Counted from the stretch's first letter, positions 17,112-26,694 are shown. The stretch is 64,000 nt of DNA from a bacterium (GCA_016124445.1 WGNR01000012.1:372001-436000); one strand, 5' to 3'. The notes: generated by a model from the sequence alone, not told the origin. Translations and numbers: made by a program.

Positions 17112-17585
17112 ATGCTACGTCGCTTCTGCTTTCCCCTCGCGCTGATCGTCGGACTAGCCTGTCTGATTGGGTGCAATTCCAGCGATATGGTGCCGACTGA
17201 AGGAACCGTCACCCTTGATGGCGAGCCTCTGGAAGGTGCCTCGATCGGATTCATTCCGGTCGAAGGAGGGCGCCCGGCCGTCGGACATACCGATGCCCAA
17301 GGGCGTTTCACGATTACCTCGCTAAAGGCCGGCGATGGCATGCCGCCAGGGGAATACAGCGTGACCGTCATCAAGGTCGAAGCGAAGAAACCAAGCCAGG
17401 CAGCCCCTGCCGAAGAAGGTGCCGCGGAAGAAGGCTCAGGAGAGAACGCCTTGATGGGAAAGATCGACCAATCGGTCCGGTTCGTCACGCCGATGAACTT
17501 CTCTTTGCCCTCGACAACGCCGCTGAAGTTTGACGTTCAGCCAGGAATGAAACCGATCAAGATCGACTTGGTTTCCGACAAGTAG
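17112..17585 (+). CDS. lipoprotein with carboxypeptidase-regulatory-like fold
   Basis: A 157-residue lipoprotein. The lipobox is LIGC with the acylated cysteine at residue 21. The mature part begins with the planctomycete-typical VPTEGTVTLDGEPLEGASIGFIP segment, a beta-sandwich of the carboxypeptidase regulatory-like/transthyretin type, followed by TDAQGRFTI and PPGEYSVTV strands. A low-complexity Ala/Glu insertion (around residues 98-113) precedes a last strand pair. Such lipoproteins sit directly after DUF1559 genes in these bacteria; whether they bind the DUF1559 product is unknown. Confidence 0.88.
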   Translation: MLRRFCFPLALIVGLACLIGCNSSDMVPTEGTVTLDGEPLEGASIGFIPVEGGRPAVGHTDAQGRFTITSLKAGDGMPPGEYSVTVIKVEAKKPSQAAPAEEGAAEEGSGENALMGKIDQSVRFVTPMNFSLPSTTPLKFDVQPGMKPIKIDLVSDK

Positions 17586-17593
17586 AAAGAGCC

Positions 17594-17938
17594 CTATCGC
17601 TCTGCATGAATCGTCTGGGCCTGGCCGATCGCGACGTTCTCTCCGTCGCGGATGTAGCCCCAGTGTCCAACTCCGCTTGGCTGAAATTCGACAAACATGT
17701 CGTCGAGTCGATGCGAGCGAATTCGTAGCCAGCGGCGATCCTCGGACAGTTCGATCTGGCTCTCTCCCTGGTCGCGGCGAATCAATAATTGGGCAACGTT
17801 GGGGTCTTCGAGAAGCTCCGCTTGGTCGGGAACAATCGAAAACATGCAGTCCCCTTCGATGTCGCCCGGAGGGATCGCACAAAGTATGAACCCAATATGC
17901 TGGGCTCCGTCGAGGGTTTGCAGGACGATTGCTTTCAT
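17594..17938 (-). CDS. hypothetical protein, 114 residues
   Basis: A 114-residue soluble protein with no signal peptide and no family I recognise. It is predicted to be mainly beta: an N-terminal strand (MKAIVLQTLDG), an acidic middle (DQAELLEDPNVAQLL) and an IELSEDRRWLRIRSHRLDDMFVEF region. I prefer the ATG at 17938. The frame stays open upstream, but that part lies antisense to the peptidase gene. The gene lies between, and opposite to, the lipoprotein and peptidase genes, with 8 bases to the lipoprotein stop. No Shine-Dalgarno sequence is visible. Confidence 0.6.
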   Translation of the reverse strand: MKAIVLQTLDGAQHIGFILCAIPPGDIEGDCMFSIVPDQAELLEDPNVAQLLIRRDQGESQIELSEDRRWLRIRSHRLDDMFVEFQPSGVGHWGYIRDGENVAIGQAQTIHAER

Positions 17939-18070
17939 GGCAGGTCGTACCCAGGAAGGGAGATGCAGTATGGTTATCGCTGGATCGATTCTAATTAAAG
18001 GACAGCGAAACGCGCGGCCAGTTTTTCTATAATGTGATGAATTATCACGTCCCTCATTTTCTCGGTGCCC

Positions 18071-18955
18071 ATGACCTTCGAACTTCCACCGATTCGTCAA
18101 AAACTGGTTCAACACGTCGACCGGCTGGCAGGCCAGATCGGACCGCGAGTTCTGGCCAAGCCTGAATCGATTGCGGCGACGATCGAATACATTCAGTCGC
18201 AATGGCAAGAGATCGGCTACGAGGTTCGCCAGGAAAAGTACGAGTCTTCCGACGGACCTGCCATGAATCTGGTGGCCGAGATTCCCGGACGTAAGTCCAC
18301 CAAGGACGTGGTCGTGCTGGGGGCTCACTACGATACGGTCGCCGCAACACCAGGCGCCGATGACAATGCTTCCGCCGTGGCGGTACTCTTGGAAGTCAGC
18401 CGGCTGCTGAAACAACACCAGTCGAAAAAGACATTCCGCTTTGTCTCTTTTGCTTGTGAAGAAGCTCCCTACATGAGCCTCGATTCGATGGGCAGCCAAT
18501 TCCATGCCCGCCAGGCCAAACTACGGGACGAGCGTGTGGTGATGCTTTGCCTGGAAATGGTCGGCTACTTTCGGGATGAACCGCAGTCTCAGCAGGTACC
18601 GGCTTCGATCCCGAAGTGGCTGCATGGTCTGTTTCCCAAGCGAGGCAATTTTCTGGCAGCCGTGGGCAATTGGAATTCGTGGCAGCTTTCGTGGGCCTTC
18701 CGCTGTGGGTTCAAGCGAGGCACGCGTCAGCGTCTGTTTTCGATCTGCCTGCCCGAGAAGATCCAAGAGATTCGACGAAGCGACAACAGCTCGTTCTGGG
18801 ACCAAGGCTACTCGGCCCTCATGCTCACCGACACCAGCTTTCTGCGAAATGCCAACTATCATCAGCCAAGCGATACTCCAGATACGCTTGACTACGACGC
18901 CATGTCCGAGGTTGCCCTGGGAGTTGCCAGCGCGATGAAGTGGATCGGCCGCTAA
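18071..18955 (+). CDS. M28 family zinc aminopeptidase
   Basis: A 294-residue peptidase of family M28. The zinc ligands and catalytic acids are recognisable: His86 and Asp88 in GAHYDT, Asp97/Asp98 in GADDNASA, Glu130/Glu131 in ACEEA, a later Glu in LCLEMVGYF, and His in NANYHQPSDTPDTLDY. No signal peptide is visible, so it may be cytoplasmic, unlike most secreted M28 enzymes. It presumably removes N-terminal residues from peptides. A GTG two codons upstream (18065) is an alternative start. The gene is divergent from the 114-residue hypothetical gene. Confidence 0.9.
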   Translation: MTFELPPIRQKLVQHVDRLAGQIGPRVLAKPESIAATIEYIQSQWQEIGYEVRQEKYESSDGPAMNLVAEIPGRKSTKDVVVLGAHYDTVAATPGADDNASAVAVLLEVSRLLKQHQSKKTFRFVSFACEEAPYMSLDSMGSQFHARQAKLRDERVVMLCLEMVGYFRDEPQSQQVPASIPKWLHGLFPKRGNFLAAVGNWNSWQLSWAFRCGFKRGTRQRLFSICLPEKIQEIRRSDNSSFWDQGYSALMLTDTSFLRNANYHQPSDTPDTLDYDAMSEVALGVASAMKWIGR

Positions 18956-18975
18956 AGATTTGCCGCGAGATCCAG

Positions 18976-19401
18976 TCAATCAATCCGCGCAGCAACATCG
19001 TCAACGGTTGCCAGCCATTGTTGGTACGCAAGCGATTTGTCGGCGGCGGGAGAGTCTTGCCAGTATCGATTCAGCGGGCAATCTTTCGATAAGATTCGCT
19101 GCAAGGCCTGTTTAGCCAACGGAACTACCCCAGCCGTATCGGTTCCGCGATTACGCTGGGCCCACTGAGCCAAAGCGTCGAGCGACGTCTCGTGTAAACC
19201 AGGTTTTCCACGTAGATGGGCAAGCGCTTCGCAAGCCGCCAATGCCTGGCAGCACTCGACCAGCTTAGTATCCTCAGGTGTCGACTGCGCAACGATGCCG
19301 AGCGTACCTTCAACCATCGATAGTCCTTCGCTGGCGAGCAGCTTTTCCTGCCAATCGCATGCGCTATCGTTGTCAAAGATTTCATGGCCCCAGACGCTCA
19401 T
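18976..19401 (-). CDS. DUF4259 domain protein
   Basis: A 141-residue protein starting MSVWGHEIFDNDSACDW, which matches the DUF4259 hallmark (xxWGxxxFDNDxAxDW). The rest is helical, with a CCQALAACEALAHLRGKPG segment. The family is widespread, small and soluble, without known activity. A TTG two codons upstream (19407) has a better-spaced AGGAG, so it may be the true start. It converges on the M28 peptidase with about 20 bases between the stops. Confidence 0.8.
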   Translation of the reverse strand: MSVWGHEIFDNDSACDWQEKLLASEGLSMVEGTLGIVAQSTPEDTKLVECCQALAACEALAHLRGKPGLHETSLDALAQWAQRNRGTDTAGVVPLAKQALQRILSKDCPLNRYWQDSPAADKSLAYQQWLATVDDVAARID

Positions 19402-19616
19402 CGTCAACCATTCTCCTGGAGATTAATGAAGACCGTGGACCACGATACGATGTTGTGCCCCACTGCTCAATCAGGGAAGAAGTTCAACAAGAGCAAATTT
19501 TTGATTTGCGAAGAATTCCGGAACAATTCAGGCAGTCTTTAACGGCCACTCCAGGGGGATCAATCACGACACTTGCGAGCACCCCCTGAGCAGTATTTAT
19601 TCTCTATGCTAGTTAC

Positions 19617-21020
19617 TTATGGCGCATCCGGATCTTCCAAATGCCAATCGGCCCCGTCGGCCATGATACTCTGGTTGATCTTCAATAGCTTGGCTTTCAA
19701 CTGATTCACTAGTTCTGGTTTATCCGCAGCAAGGTCGTGCTGCTGATCCGGATCTTCCAACAAATCGTACAGTTGGAAGTTCGTGTAGCCGCCCGTCTTG
19801 ATCCGCGGAATCCATTCTTCCTGAAACAGGTTGTTACTGCTCATCTCGTAATCGCGATAGCCAACCAGGCTGAACTTGCCATCCCGCATCGCCACAATCG
19901 GCTTGGAACGCTGCAAGTGCCAGAACAACGGTTGATGCCGGACAAACGCTTGCTTGCCGGGAACCATTAGCCCTGAGAGATCGCTTCCGTCGAGATGGCG
20001 ATCCGCAGACGGTGTGATCTGGAGCAGGCCGCAAACCGTCGGAAAGATATCGACAATGCCCGCTGGTGTATCGCTGCCGATCATCTTGCCGGCCTCGATC
20101 TTGCCGGGCCAATAAAAAATGCCCGGCACACGAATGCCCCCTTCCCAGTTAACTCCCTTCTTGCCTCGCAGGCCGCCGGTTCGATCGTCTCGGTAACTTC
20201 CATTGTCCGAAGCATAAATGATCAGTGTGTTCTCCGGCTTATCGATTTCGCGTAGCTTGGCCAGCAACCGCCCGATCGCTCGATCGGCATTGTCGATCGT
20301 CCCAGAGTAGACGGCTCCCTTGTCGCTCAGCTTGCCATACTCGTTGACCAGTTCGTCCGGAGCGGCAATTGGCGCGTGCGGTTCATGAAACCAGACATTG
20401 AGGAAGAAAGGCTGCTTCGGATCGCGATGATGATCGAGCCAAGCGATCGCCTCGTCGACGACCAATTGGCACGAATAACCTTTCAGCTCGCCAACCGGTT
20501 TTCCATTGCGAATGAAATTCCTGGGATTGCGATGGCTCGGCTCCGCGTTGTTCCAGGTCGCGAACCAATAGTCGAATCCGTGTTTATCAGGCGTCGGCTT
20601 GTCGTACTTGGGAGTCGGCAGGCCTAGATGCCATTTGCCAATGTGAGCGGTCGCGTAGCCTTCTTTTTTAAGGACCTCAGCTAACGTGTTTTCTCGCAGC
20701 AGAAGATGCGAGCGCTGCGAACTGTCGGCGATCCAACTGTAGACACCCGCCCGAATATGATGCCGTCCGGTAAGCAATGTTGCCCGCGATGGCGAACAGA
20801 CGGCACAGCCAGAGTAGAAGTCATGAAAGCGCACACCACCAGCCGCTAGGGAATCGATCGAAGGCGTTTTCACCGGACCGTCGTAACAACCAACATCTTG
20901 ATAGCCCAGATCATCCGATAACAGCATGACTACATTGGGACGGTTGGCAGCAACTGCCTGATCTGCTGCCAGGAAGCAACTGATCAAAAAGGCCAAAATC
21001 AAAATATGCACAGATTTCAT
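19617..21020 (-). CDS. secreted type I sulfatase
   Basis: A 467-residue arylsulfatase-type enzyme with a signal peptide (residues 1-25, ending AVAA). The formylglycine motif is C75-S-P-S-R79, followed by ATLLTGRH; calcium ligands are Asp36-Asp37 in LLSDDLGYQDVG, and ASDNGSYRDDRTGGLRGKKG carries the later DN pair and Lys. It would hydrolyse sulphate esters, probably on sulphated polysaccharides, after export and Cys-to-formylglycine conversion by a separate enzyme. A start 22 codons upstream exists, but the ATG at 21020 opens the signal peptide. Sulfatases are abundant in marine planctomycetes. It stands alone here; no glycosidase is adjacent. Confidence 0.93.
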   Translation of the reverse strand: MKSVHILILAFLISCFLAADQAVAANRPNVVMLLSDDLGYQDVGCYDGPVKTPSIDSLAAGGVRFHDFYSGCAVCSPSRATLLTGRHHIRAGVYSWIADSSQRSHLLLRENTLAEVLKKEGYATAHIGKWHLGLPTPKYDKPTPDKHGFDYWFATWNNAEPSHRNPRNFIRNGKPVGELKGYSCQLVVDEAIAWLDHHRDPKQPFFLNVWFHEPHAPIAAPDELVNEYGKLSDKGAVYSGTIDNADRAIGRLLAKLREIDKPENTLIIYASDNGSYRDDRTGGLRGKKGVNWEGGIRVPGIFYWPGKIEAGKMIGSDTPAGIVDIFPTVCGLLQITPSADRHLDGSDLSGLMVPGKQAFVRHQPLFWHLQRSKPIVAMRDGKFSLVGYRDYEMSSNNLFQEEWIPRIKTGGYTNFQLYDLLEDPDQQHDLAADKPELVNQLKAKLLKINQSIMADGADWHLEDPDAP

Positions 21021-21499
21021 GGGAACTTTCGTCCTAGGGAAATTAGCTGGCCGATGAGAGATCGCGTGTTTTTGGAGGAACCTCAAGCCTAAGAAAACGG
21101 AAGCTTATCGAGGCTGTTTGGAGTGAGTCACTCATGTTGATGGGTAGGCTTAGAGAAGTCAAAAGAAATCGAATGACCGAGGTTCGGCCTGATATTGAAT
21201 TTCATCCTCAGAGACTCAAAAAAACTGCACAATTGAGATTTTTTACCATTCAGGCACCTAGATTAACTAGATCGGGTCAGCAAAAACCACAAAAAATTTT
21301 TTTTCACGACAGTTGTCTATTGAAATACCGCACAAAGATAACGATAACAATTGACACGGCTAAGTGCCTCTTTAGCCATCACTTTAGGGTGAAATGACTC
21401 GCCGGTGAAAGCGATTCTTCCATCAAAAACCGCTCATACCTGGCCCGATCTAATCTGCTCATTTTCTCTAATTCATTGCCTACTTTCTGGAGTCCCCTA
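21021..21499. other. divergent intergenic region, 479 bases
   Basis: This AT-rich gap lies between the sulfatase (minus) and a DUF1559 gene (plus). It contains a run AAAAAATTTTTTTT near 21293, a TTGACA at 21351 and an inverted repeat described separately. A reading frame of 87 codons at 21134 lacks any recognisable feature, and I do not call it a gene. Confidence 0.5.
21351..21377 (+). promoter_or_regulatory. candidate promoter with overlapping inverted repeat
   Basis: TTGACA (21351-21356) is a perfect -35 hexamer. Immediately after it, GGCTAA (21358-21363) and TTAGCC (21372-21377) form an inverted repeat with an 8-base spacer, covering the expected spacer and -10 region. The likely target is the DUF1559 gene starting at 21500. 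The -10 match is poor, so this is a candidate only. Confidence 0.35.
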
Positions 21500-22525
21500 A
21501 TGCCTCTATTCTCGAATCCTGCTTCAGGACGGCGTCACGGTTTCACGCTTGTTGAACTTCTTGTCGTAATTGCCATCATCGGCGTTCTCATTGCCCTGTT
21601 GCTCCCTGCGGTGCAGCAGGCACGAGAAGCCGCTCGACGATCACAATGTATTAACAACCTTAAACAAATGGGCTTGTCCGCTCAGAACTTCCACGACACG
21701 TTCCTGAAATTTCCCGCCGCGTTGTATAACACCACCAATGGCTACGCCCCTAATATGGACCTGAATGACGTCGGTCCGAACTGGGCCGTTAAGCTCTTAC
21801 CGTTCTTCGAACAAAATGCGCTGTACGAGGTTTTCAATGTGAATGAAAACGCGTCGACCACCGCAACAAAGTGGAACATGAATGCCACGCTGGCGAACGG
21901 ACAATTGGCCCGCAGTCAGCAAATGGAAGCGATGATTTGTCCCTCGGACGCAGCATCAGGCGGTTTGTACAACTGCACGGCAAGCAGTTCGATTGGCAAT
22001 GGCTGGGGACGTGGCAACTATGCCGCCAATGGAGGCTGGGGCACTTGGTGGTCAACTGGCCAGACAGGAACTCCGAATGGCTACAGCAAAAGCATTGGCC
22101 GGGACGGCGTGTTTACGGTCAACAAAGGTAAGAACATGTCGGCAGTCACCGACGGTACCTCGAACACCTCGCTGTTTGACGAAGTTCGCCAAGGTGAAGT
22201 CAATTCCGATCAACGAGGTGTCTGGGCCCTGGGCGTTGCCGGATCCAGCATCGTTTGCAACTTCTCGACGGGTGATTGCTGGGGCCCCAATGATCGCAAC
22301 AGCAACTCCGACGACGTTTATGACTGCAAGGACATGAACAATGGAAGTGGAGGTTGCTGGGAAGGTTGTCCGAGCACCCAAGCCGTTTCCCGTTCTCTCC
22401 ATCCGGGCATCGTTAACGTTGTCTTCGTGGATGGTAGCGTGCATAGCATTGCCGAAACGATCGACCAACCAACCTGGGCGATGATGCACGCCGTCAATGA
22501 CGGTATTCCTTTTACGCTTCCGTAA
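21500..22525 (+). CDS. DUF1559 pseudopilin-like protein (heads a three-gene operon)
   Basis: A 341-residue DUF1559 protein. The leader is canonical ([18 protein letters not shown]), followed by [31 protein letters not shown] and the C-terminal H-X9-DG ([13 protein letters not shown]). It carries a Cys/Gly/Asn-rich insert before the end ([24 protein letters not shown]). An in-frame start 8 codons upstream is possible, but TGGAG lies 7 bases before the ATG at 21500. A lipoprotein and a PD40/c-haem protein follow on the same strand, with a strong hairpin in the first gap. Confidence 0.92.
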   Translation: MPLFSNPASGRRHGFTLVELLVVIAIIGVLIALLLPAVQQAREAARRSQCINNLKQMGLSAQNFHDTFLKFPAALYNTTNGYAPNMDLNDVGPNWAVKLLPFFEQNALYEVFNVNENASTTATKWNMNATLANGQLARSQQMEAMICPSDAASGGLYNCTASSSIGNGWGRGNYAANGGWGTWWSTGQTGTPNGYSKSIGRDGVFTVNKGKNMSAVTDGTSNTSLFDEVRQGEVNSDQRGVWALGVAGSSIVCNFSTGDCWGPNDRNSNSDDVYDCKDMNNGSGGCWEGCPSTQAVSRSLHPGIVNVVFVDGSVHSIAETIDQPTWAMMHAVNDGIPFTLP

Positions 22526-22558
22526 AAGGATCGCTGAATCTCATTCGATATCGATTCT

Positions 22559-22583
22559 GGCGAGAGGCGTTCTGCCTCTCGCC
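22559..22583 (+). terminator. strong hairpin between DUF1559 and lipoprotein genes
   Basis: GGCGAGAGGC (22559-22568) and GCCTCTCGCC (22574-22583) make a perfect 10-bp stem with a 5-base loop, 33 bases after the DUF1559 stop and 41 bases before the lipoprotein start. No long U-run follows. It may be a partial terminator or an mRNA-stabilising hairpin that sets a high DUF1559-to-lipoprotein ratio. Confidence 0.6.
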
Positions 22584-22624
22584 GCGTTTGATTACCTCCT
22601 CTGCTCACCGAAAGGCCTAGCCTC

Positions 22625-23014
22625 GTGAATTCTTTTCGAATGTTGATTTGCTCCGTGGTCTTGCTTTCTCTGGCGGTTGGCTGTGAAAAAAGGGACCCTG
22701 AGATTAGGGGAACGCTAACGCAGAACGGACAACCACTGTCAGTTAGCGACCAGGGCGATATTCAGCTCCAATTCTTCCAGGAAACTGGCGGTACCATGAC
22801 CGGCAAAGTCTTCATGGGCAACCTTGATAAGGCGACCGGCAAATACGTCGCTCAACTCCCTCCGGGAGACTACCGCGTGGTCGTGCAGCAACTTGATCCT
22901 TATCCCAAAGTGGATAAGCTCAAAGGCATGTTCACCCAAACCAAGACTCCCATTAAAAAGACAGTCGTTGGGGGCGAAACCGTTGACATCGAATTGAGCG
23001 AATATGGCAAATAG
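22625..23014 (+). CDS. small lipoprotein (DUF1559-linked)
   Basis: A 129-residue lipoprotein with a GTG start (an in-frame ATG five codons later is an alternative). The lipobox ends LAVGC with Cys at residue 20. The mature chain starts with EIRGTLTQNGQPLS, the same type of beta-sandwich as the lipoprotein at 17112, followed by AQLPPGDYRVVV and a C-terminal DIELSEYGK. It overlaps the next gene by 11 bases, which suggests translational coupling with the PD40/c-haem protein. Confidence 0.85.
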   Translation: MNSFRMLICSVVLLSLAVGCEKRDPEIRGTLTQNGQPLSVSDQGDIQLQFFQETGGTMTGKVFMGNLDKATGKYVAQLPPGDYRVVVQQLDPYPKVDKLKGMFTQTKTPIKKTVVGGETVDIELSEYGK

Positions 23015-24926
23015 CGGAGGTAAGTTGCGATGGATCGCGGGGGCGACGTTGCTGGTCGTTCTCGCGTTGGCCATCGCATGGTTTGCAGGCGGCTATGGCC
23101 TGCCTGCATCGGATCCGACTCTTACCAGGTTTGTTTATTCACCTCCTCCGTGCCCGATCGTATTCACCTCGCGGTCCAGCGCACCGAGTCTTCGCGCAGC
23201 CGCGGACGAGGGAGAAACTTTCACCTATCCAGGTCAACCGCTCTGGCAGGCAAAACAGGGTCGCCTGCGCATGCTGCTTCCCAATGGCAAGGTCAGCGAA
23301 TTGACTTGGGGGAAATCTCTTCCTGATGGCTCGACCTTGATCGATGCCATGAGTCCCAGCGTATCTCCCGATGGACACAGGATTGTGTTTGCCGGTCGCA
23401 GCTCTTCGATAGCGGCTGGGCACTTCCGGCTGTATTCCATCAATACCGATGGCACCGAGCTTCGCCAACTCACCGGCACTCCAGGCGACAAGGGCTGCAC
23501 CACAGCACCTCCGATGCGTTTTGCAGAAGACGGCAAGACCATCCTGTCAGACGACGTTCGAGAGCAAATCGATTACGATGACGTCGATCCGGTCTACGCG
23601 CCCGGCGGTCATATCATCTTCGCGTCGAGTCGCACACCAGATCTAGGACGCGATCATTCGCGTCGCAGCACAACTCTCTGGATCATGCGTGAAGATGGCA
23701 GTCAAAAGAGACCATTATCGGCCAATCGCAACAACGATCGCTGGCCTTGGATCGTATCCAGCGGTTACGTCATTTTCAGCTTGTGGAGTCGAAATCGAGA
23801 GGTGATCTCGGCAGATGAAACCAAGCTTGAGCCATATCAGGACGGAACCACGACTGCCACGCTTCCCACCGATAATTGGCTCGGAGCGCATATCGAACCC
23901 AACGGTGATTTCTTCGGCAGCGTGTTGAAAACCAGGCAGCCCGTCTGGCGGCCCAGGCAGCTACTTGACGGCAAATATGCTTTCATGACGCCTCTCAAGG
24001 CGGTCGATTCATCGTTTACGGGCGAGGATATTCTGACCGTTGTTGAAGCGATGCCCGGTGCGATCGCCAATGCTCCCAGCTCGCTCGCCATGGGATCGAA
24101 GCTGCCGCTAACCAGCGATACCATTCTCGTCGCGGCACCGTCACAGGATGCCAATGGCAAGCCCTTGCAGTTGGCTTGCCCTAGTCCGTGTCCACCGGAC
24201 AAGATTGTTCTGGCAGGCTCAACGCCAGACGATAATGGCAAATGGGATGACCATCGGCTCGGTATTTATATCGCCAACGATCGATGGCCAACTGGTGCCA
24301 CGGCCGAGAGCATTCAGTTAACAGAATTATTCGACGACCCGCAGTTCGCCGATGCCGAACCGGTTGCCGTTTATCCTCGAGAGATCAATTACGAATACAG
24401 GGCGCTCGAGATCGGAGACGGCAACGCTTCAATCACGTTTAAGAACAACGAAACGTACACAGGCCCCTCAGCGACAATCCATAGCTCCAGTGTTTTGCGT
24501 AAGAACAACTACGACGCGCCAGGGCAAAAAGCGGAAGCTGGCACCTCGCCAATCTTCAACGCCCCGCCGAAAGACTTGATCGAGACCATCCGTATTTACG
24601 CATCGCATCGAGATCGCTTTGACTCGCCCGACAAGCCGCGAGTTCCTGGTGGATTCGAACTACTGCTCGAAGTTCCCATCCAAGGAGATGACGTCGAATT
24701 CAAACTTCCGCCAGGCTCCCCAACCGTGCTGGCGGGGTTCGACTCGAAAGGCCACGTTGCAAGTTGGCAAGGCACCGCAGCGACGAAGGATGGAACTCAT
24801 CCCAAGTTCTATGCAATCGCTGGTGACCACTATAGCGGTGCCCGGCCTGGGTTTACCCACTCTTGCACCGGTTGCCATACGGGGCACAGCGGCACGCCGA
24901 CACTTCAGCTTAAGCCGTCGAAGTAG
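23004..24926 (+). CDS. membrane-anchored PD40 beta-propeller with C-terminal c-haem motif
   Basis: A 640-residue protein with an N-terminal membrane anchor (about residues 8-30). It has a TolB-like set of PD40/WD40-like repeats (SPSVSPDGHRIVFAG, DDVDPVYAPGGHIIFASSR, and others, roughly residues 100-270), a long beta-rich part, and at the very C-terminus a single c-type haem motif C621-T-G-C624-H625 followed by TGHSG. A histidine or methionine sixth ligand cannot be assigned. The likely location is outside the inner membrane, where cytochrome c maturation occurs. Proteins of this kind are common in planctomycetes but have no known substrate. The start overlaps the lipoprotein gene by 11 bases, which places it in the DUF1559 operon. 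Confidence 0.82.
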   Translation: MANSGGKLRWIAGATLLVVLALAIAWFAGGYGLPASDPTLTRFVYSPPPCPIVFTSRSSAPSLRAAADEGETFTYPGQPLWQAKQGRLRMLLPNGKVSELTWGKSLPDGSTLIDAMSPSVSPDGHRIVFAGRSSSIAAGHFRLYSINTDGTELRQLTGTPGDKGCTTAPPMRFAEDGKTILSDDVREQIDYDDVDPVYAPGGHIIFASSRTPDLGRDHSRRSTTLWIMREDGSQKRPLSANRNNDRWPWIVSSGYVIFSLWSRNREVISADETKLEPYQDGTTTATLPTDNWLGAHIEPNGDFFGSVLKTRQPVWRPRQLLDGKYAFMTPLKAVDSSFTGEDILTVVEAMPGAIANAPSSLAMGSKLPLTSDTILVAAPSQDANGKPLQLACPSPCPPDKIVLAGSTPDDNGKWDDHRLGIYIANDRWPTGATAESIQLTELFDDPQFADAEPVAVYPREINYEYRALEIGDGNASITFKNNETYTGPSATIHSSSVLRKNNYDAPGQKAEAGTSPIFNAPPKDLIETIRIYASHRDRFDSPDKPRVPGGFELLLEVPIQGDDVEFKLPPGSPTVLAGFDSKGHVASWQGTAATKDGTHPKFYAIAGDHYSGARPGFTHSCTGCHTGHSGTPTLQLKPSK

Positions 24927-24936
24927 AACCGTTTTT

Positions 24937-25653
24937 TCAACCGACCGGCCACTTCTTACCGAGCGTCTTTTGCTGCATCGCGGTCAGTTGCTTGATGCCA
25001 CCTTTGGCTAATTTCAGAAGCTTGGCCAATTCGTCTTCGCTGAAGGTCGCTTCTTCGCCCGTTCCTTGGATTTCGATGAACTTGCCGCTACCGGTCATCA
25101 CCACGTTCATGTCGACCGTGGCCGCAAAGTCTTCGACATAGTCCAGATCGAGCACCGGCGAATCATTCACAACCCCGACGCTGACCGCCGCCAGGCTGTC
25201 TTTGAAGAAAGGACGCTTCGAGTCAGGCAGTTCGATTGTGCTAACCGCATCGACCAACGCGATGAACGCGCCGGTAATGCTGGCCGTTCGCGTGCCTCCG
25301 TCGGCATCCAGCACATCGCAGTCGACCGTGATCATCTGCTCACCCAACGCTTCCAGATCGACAACCGCCCGCAAACTGCGACCGATCAGCCGCTGAATCT
25401 CGGTCGTACGACCATCGACTTTGCGCGACTTGCGGGTTGGGGTGCTGCCGGGCAGCATATTGTACTCGGCCGTGACCCAGCCTTTTTCGCTTCCCTTGAG
25501 CCACGGTGGAACGGACGATTCAACACTGGCCGTGCACAACACGGTGGTCGTGCCTGCTTGAATCAAAACGCTACCGGCGGCGTTCTTCGTATAGCGTCGT
25601 TTGATCTTGATCGTGCGAAGTTCCGAAGGGGAACGGCCGTCGTGACGTGGCAT
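24937..25653 (-). CDS. rph: ribonuclease PH
   Basis: A 238-residue phosphorolytic 3'-5' exoribonuclease that trims the 3' ends of tRNA precursors using phosphate. The start [13 protein letters not shown] is typical, followed by the [25 protein letters not shown] and [15 protein letters not shown] segments that build the active site, and the [16 protein letters not shown] phosphate/RNA-binding segment. Length is normal. It is the last gene of a minus-strand cluster behind argB, argD and argF (49-base gap to argF). There is no functional link to arginine synthesis, so this is probably shared transcription only. Confidence 0.97.
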   Translation of the reverse strand: MPRHDGRSPSELRTIKIKRRYTKNAAGSVLIQAGTTTVLCTASVESSVPPWLKGSEKGWVTAEYNMLPGSTPTRKSRKVDGRTTEIQRLIGRSLRAVVDLEALGEQMITVDCDVLDADGGTRTASITGAFIALVDAVSTIELPDSKRPFFKDSLAAVSVGVVNDSPVLDLDYVEDFAATVDMNVVMTGSGKFIEIQGTGEEATFSEDELAKLLKLAKGGIKQLTAMQQKTLGKKWPVG

Positions 25654-25702
25654 AAGTTTTCTCGAGGGTGTGCGTTTTCAAGGTGCAGGTTGTCGACAGA
25701 TG

Positions 25703-26638
25703 CTAGTCGAGGTGAATCTTGTCGACCGCTTCGGTCAGCAGCCAAACGAGCAAGCCTTTCTGGGCATGCATTCGGTTGCCGGCCTGTTCGACGATGCGGC
25801 TGTGCGGACAATCCATCACTTCGTCGGTCACTTCCTCACCTCGTCGCGCGGGCAAGCAGTGCAGGAAGATCGCGTCTTGGCCAGCGGCATCCATCAGCTT
25901 TCCGTTGACCTGGAAGCTGGCAAAGTCCTTCTCGCGTTTTGCCTGTTCGGCCTCTTGCCCCATGCTGGCCCATACATCTGTGTAAACGGCACAGGCACCA
26001 GCAACCGCTTCTGCAGGATCGTTGGTTTGCTCGATCTTGGCGCCGGGGGCGTGCTGCAGAACCTTGTCAATGAATTCTTGCTCGATCTCATAGCCCTTCG
26101 GAGCGGCAATCGAGAATTCCATGCCCATTTTGGCACATGCTAGAGCCAGGCTGCGGGAAACGTTGTTGCCATCGCCGACGAAAGCCAACTTCTGGCCTTC
26201 CAGCTTGCCGAACTCTTCGTGAACGGTCATCAGGTCAGCAAGCGCCTGGCAAGGATGGCACAGGTCGGTCAGGCCGTTGATGATGACCGTTCCGGAATAC
26301 TTGGCCAGCGTTTCGACCTTTTCGTGCGCCTTGGCTCGGCAGACAATCACATCGAGATATTGCCCGATGACCCGGCTGAAATCTTGCGGTGCTTCTCGCT
26401 TGCCCCAACCGACATCCTCGCCCAGAAAGAGACTGCTGCCGCCCAGTTGAGCCATGCCGCATTCAAAACTGACACGTGTTCGGAGCGATGGCTTCTCGAA
26501 CAACAGTCCAGCGACCTTGCCCTGCAAGATTGGTTCGCGGACGCCTGACTTCAAGCGTGCTTTGAGCTGATGCCCAAGCTCGAAGATTCGCTTCAGTTCG
26601 TCGTCGGAAACATCAAATAGGCTCAAGAAATGTCGCAT
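25703..26638 (-). CDS. argF: ornithine carbamoyltransferase
   Basis: A 311-residue enzyme that forms citrulline from ornithine and carbamoyl phosphate. The carbamoyl-phosphate loop is [11 protein letters not shown] (the common STRTR motif with Leu for Thr, as in several other phyla). HPCQALAD is the second phosphate site, and the ornithine/catalytic Cys motif is HCLPARR near the C-terminus. It lies 56 bases after argD and ahead of rph on the same transcript. Carbamoyl phosphate would come from carB at 53589 and an unlinked carA. Confidence 0.97.
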   Translation of the reverse strand: MRHFLSLFDVSDDELKRIFELGHQLKARLKSGVREPILQGKVAGLLFEKPSLRTRVSFECGMAQLGGSSLFLGEDVGWGKREAPQDFSRVIGQYLDVIVCRAKAHEKVETLAKYSGTVIINGLTDLCHPCQALADLMTVHEEFGKLEGQKLAFVGDGNNVSRSLALACAKMGMEFSIAAPKGYEIEQEFIDKVLQHAPGAKIEQTNDPAEAVAGACAVYTDVWASMGQEAEQAKREKDFASFQVNGKLMDAAGQDAIFLHCLPARRGEEVTDEVMDCPHSRIVEQAGNRMHAQKGLLVWLLTEAVDKIHLD

Positions 26639-26694
26639 GGAACGATCTCACGAAATGTTAAATAGGCCAGCAATTGGCCCAAGTAGAAAAGGAA

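Noticed and set aside
17939..18505. A 5' extension of the 114-residue hypothetical gene on the minus strand
   Set aside because: The extension is entirely antisense to the M28 peptidase gene; the internal ATG at 17938 is a better start.
21134..21397. An 87-codon reading frame between the sulfatase and DUF1559 genes
   Set aside because: No signal peptide, domain or ribosome-binding site, unusual basic composition, and it spans the likely promoter region of the DUF1559 operon.
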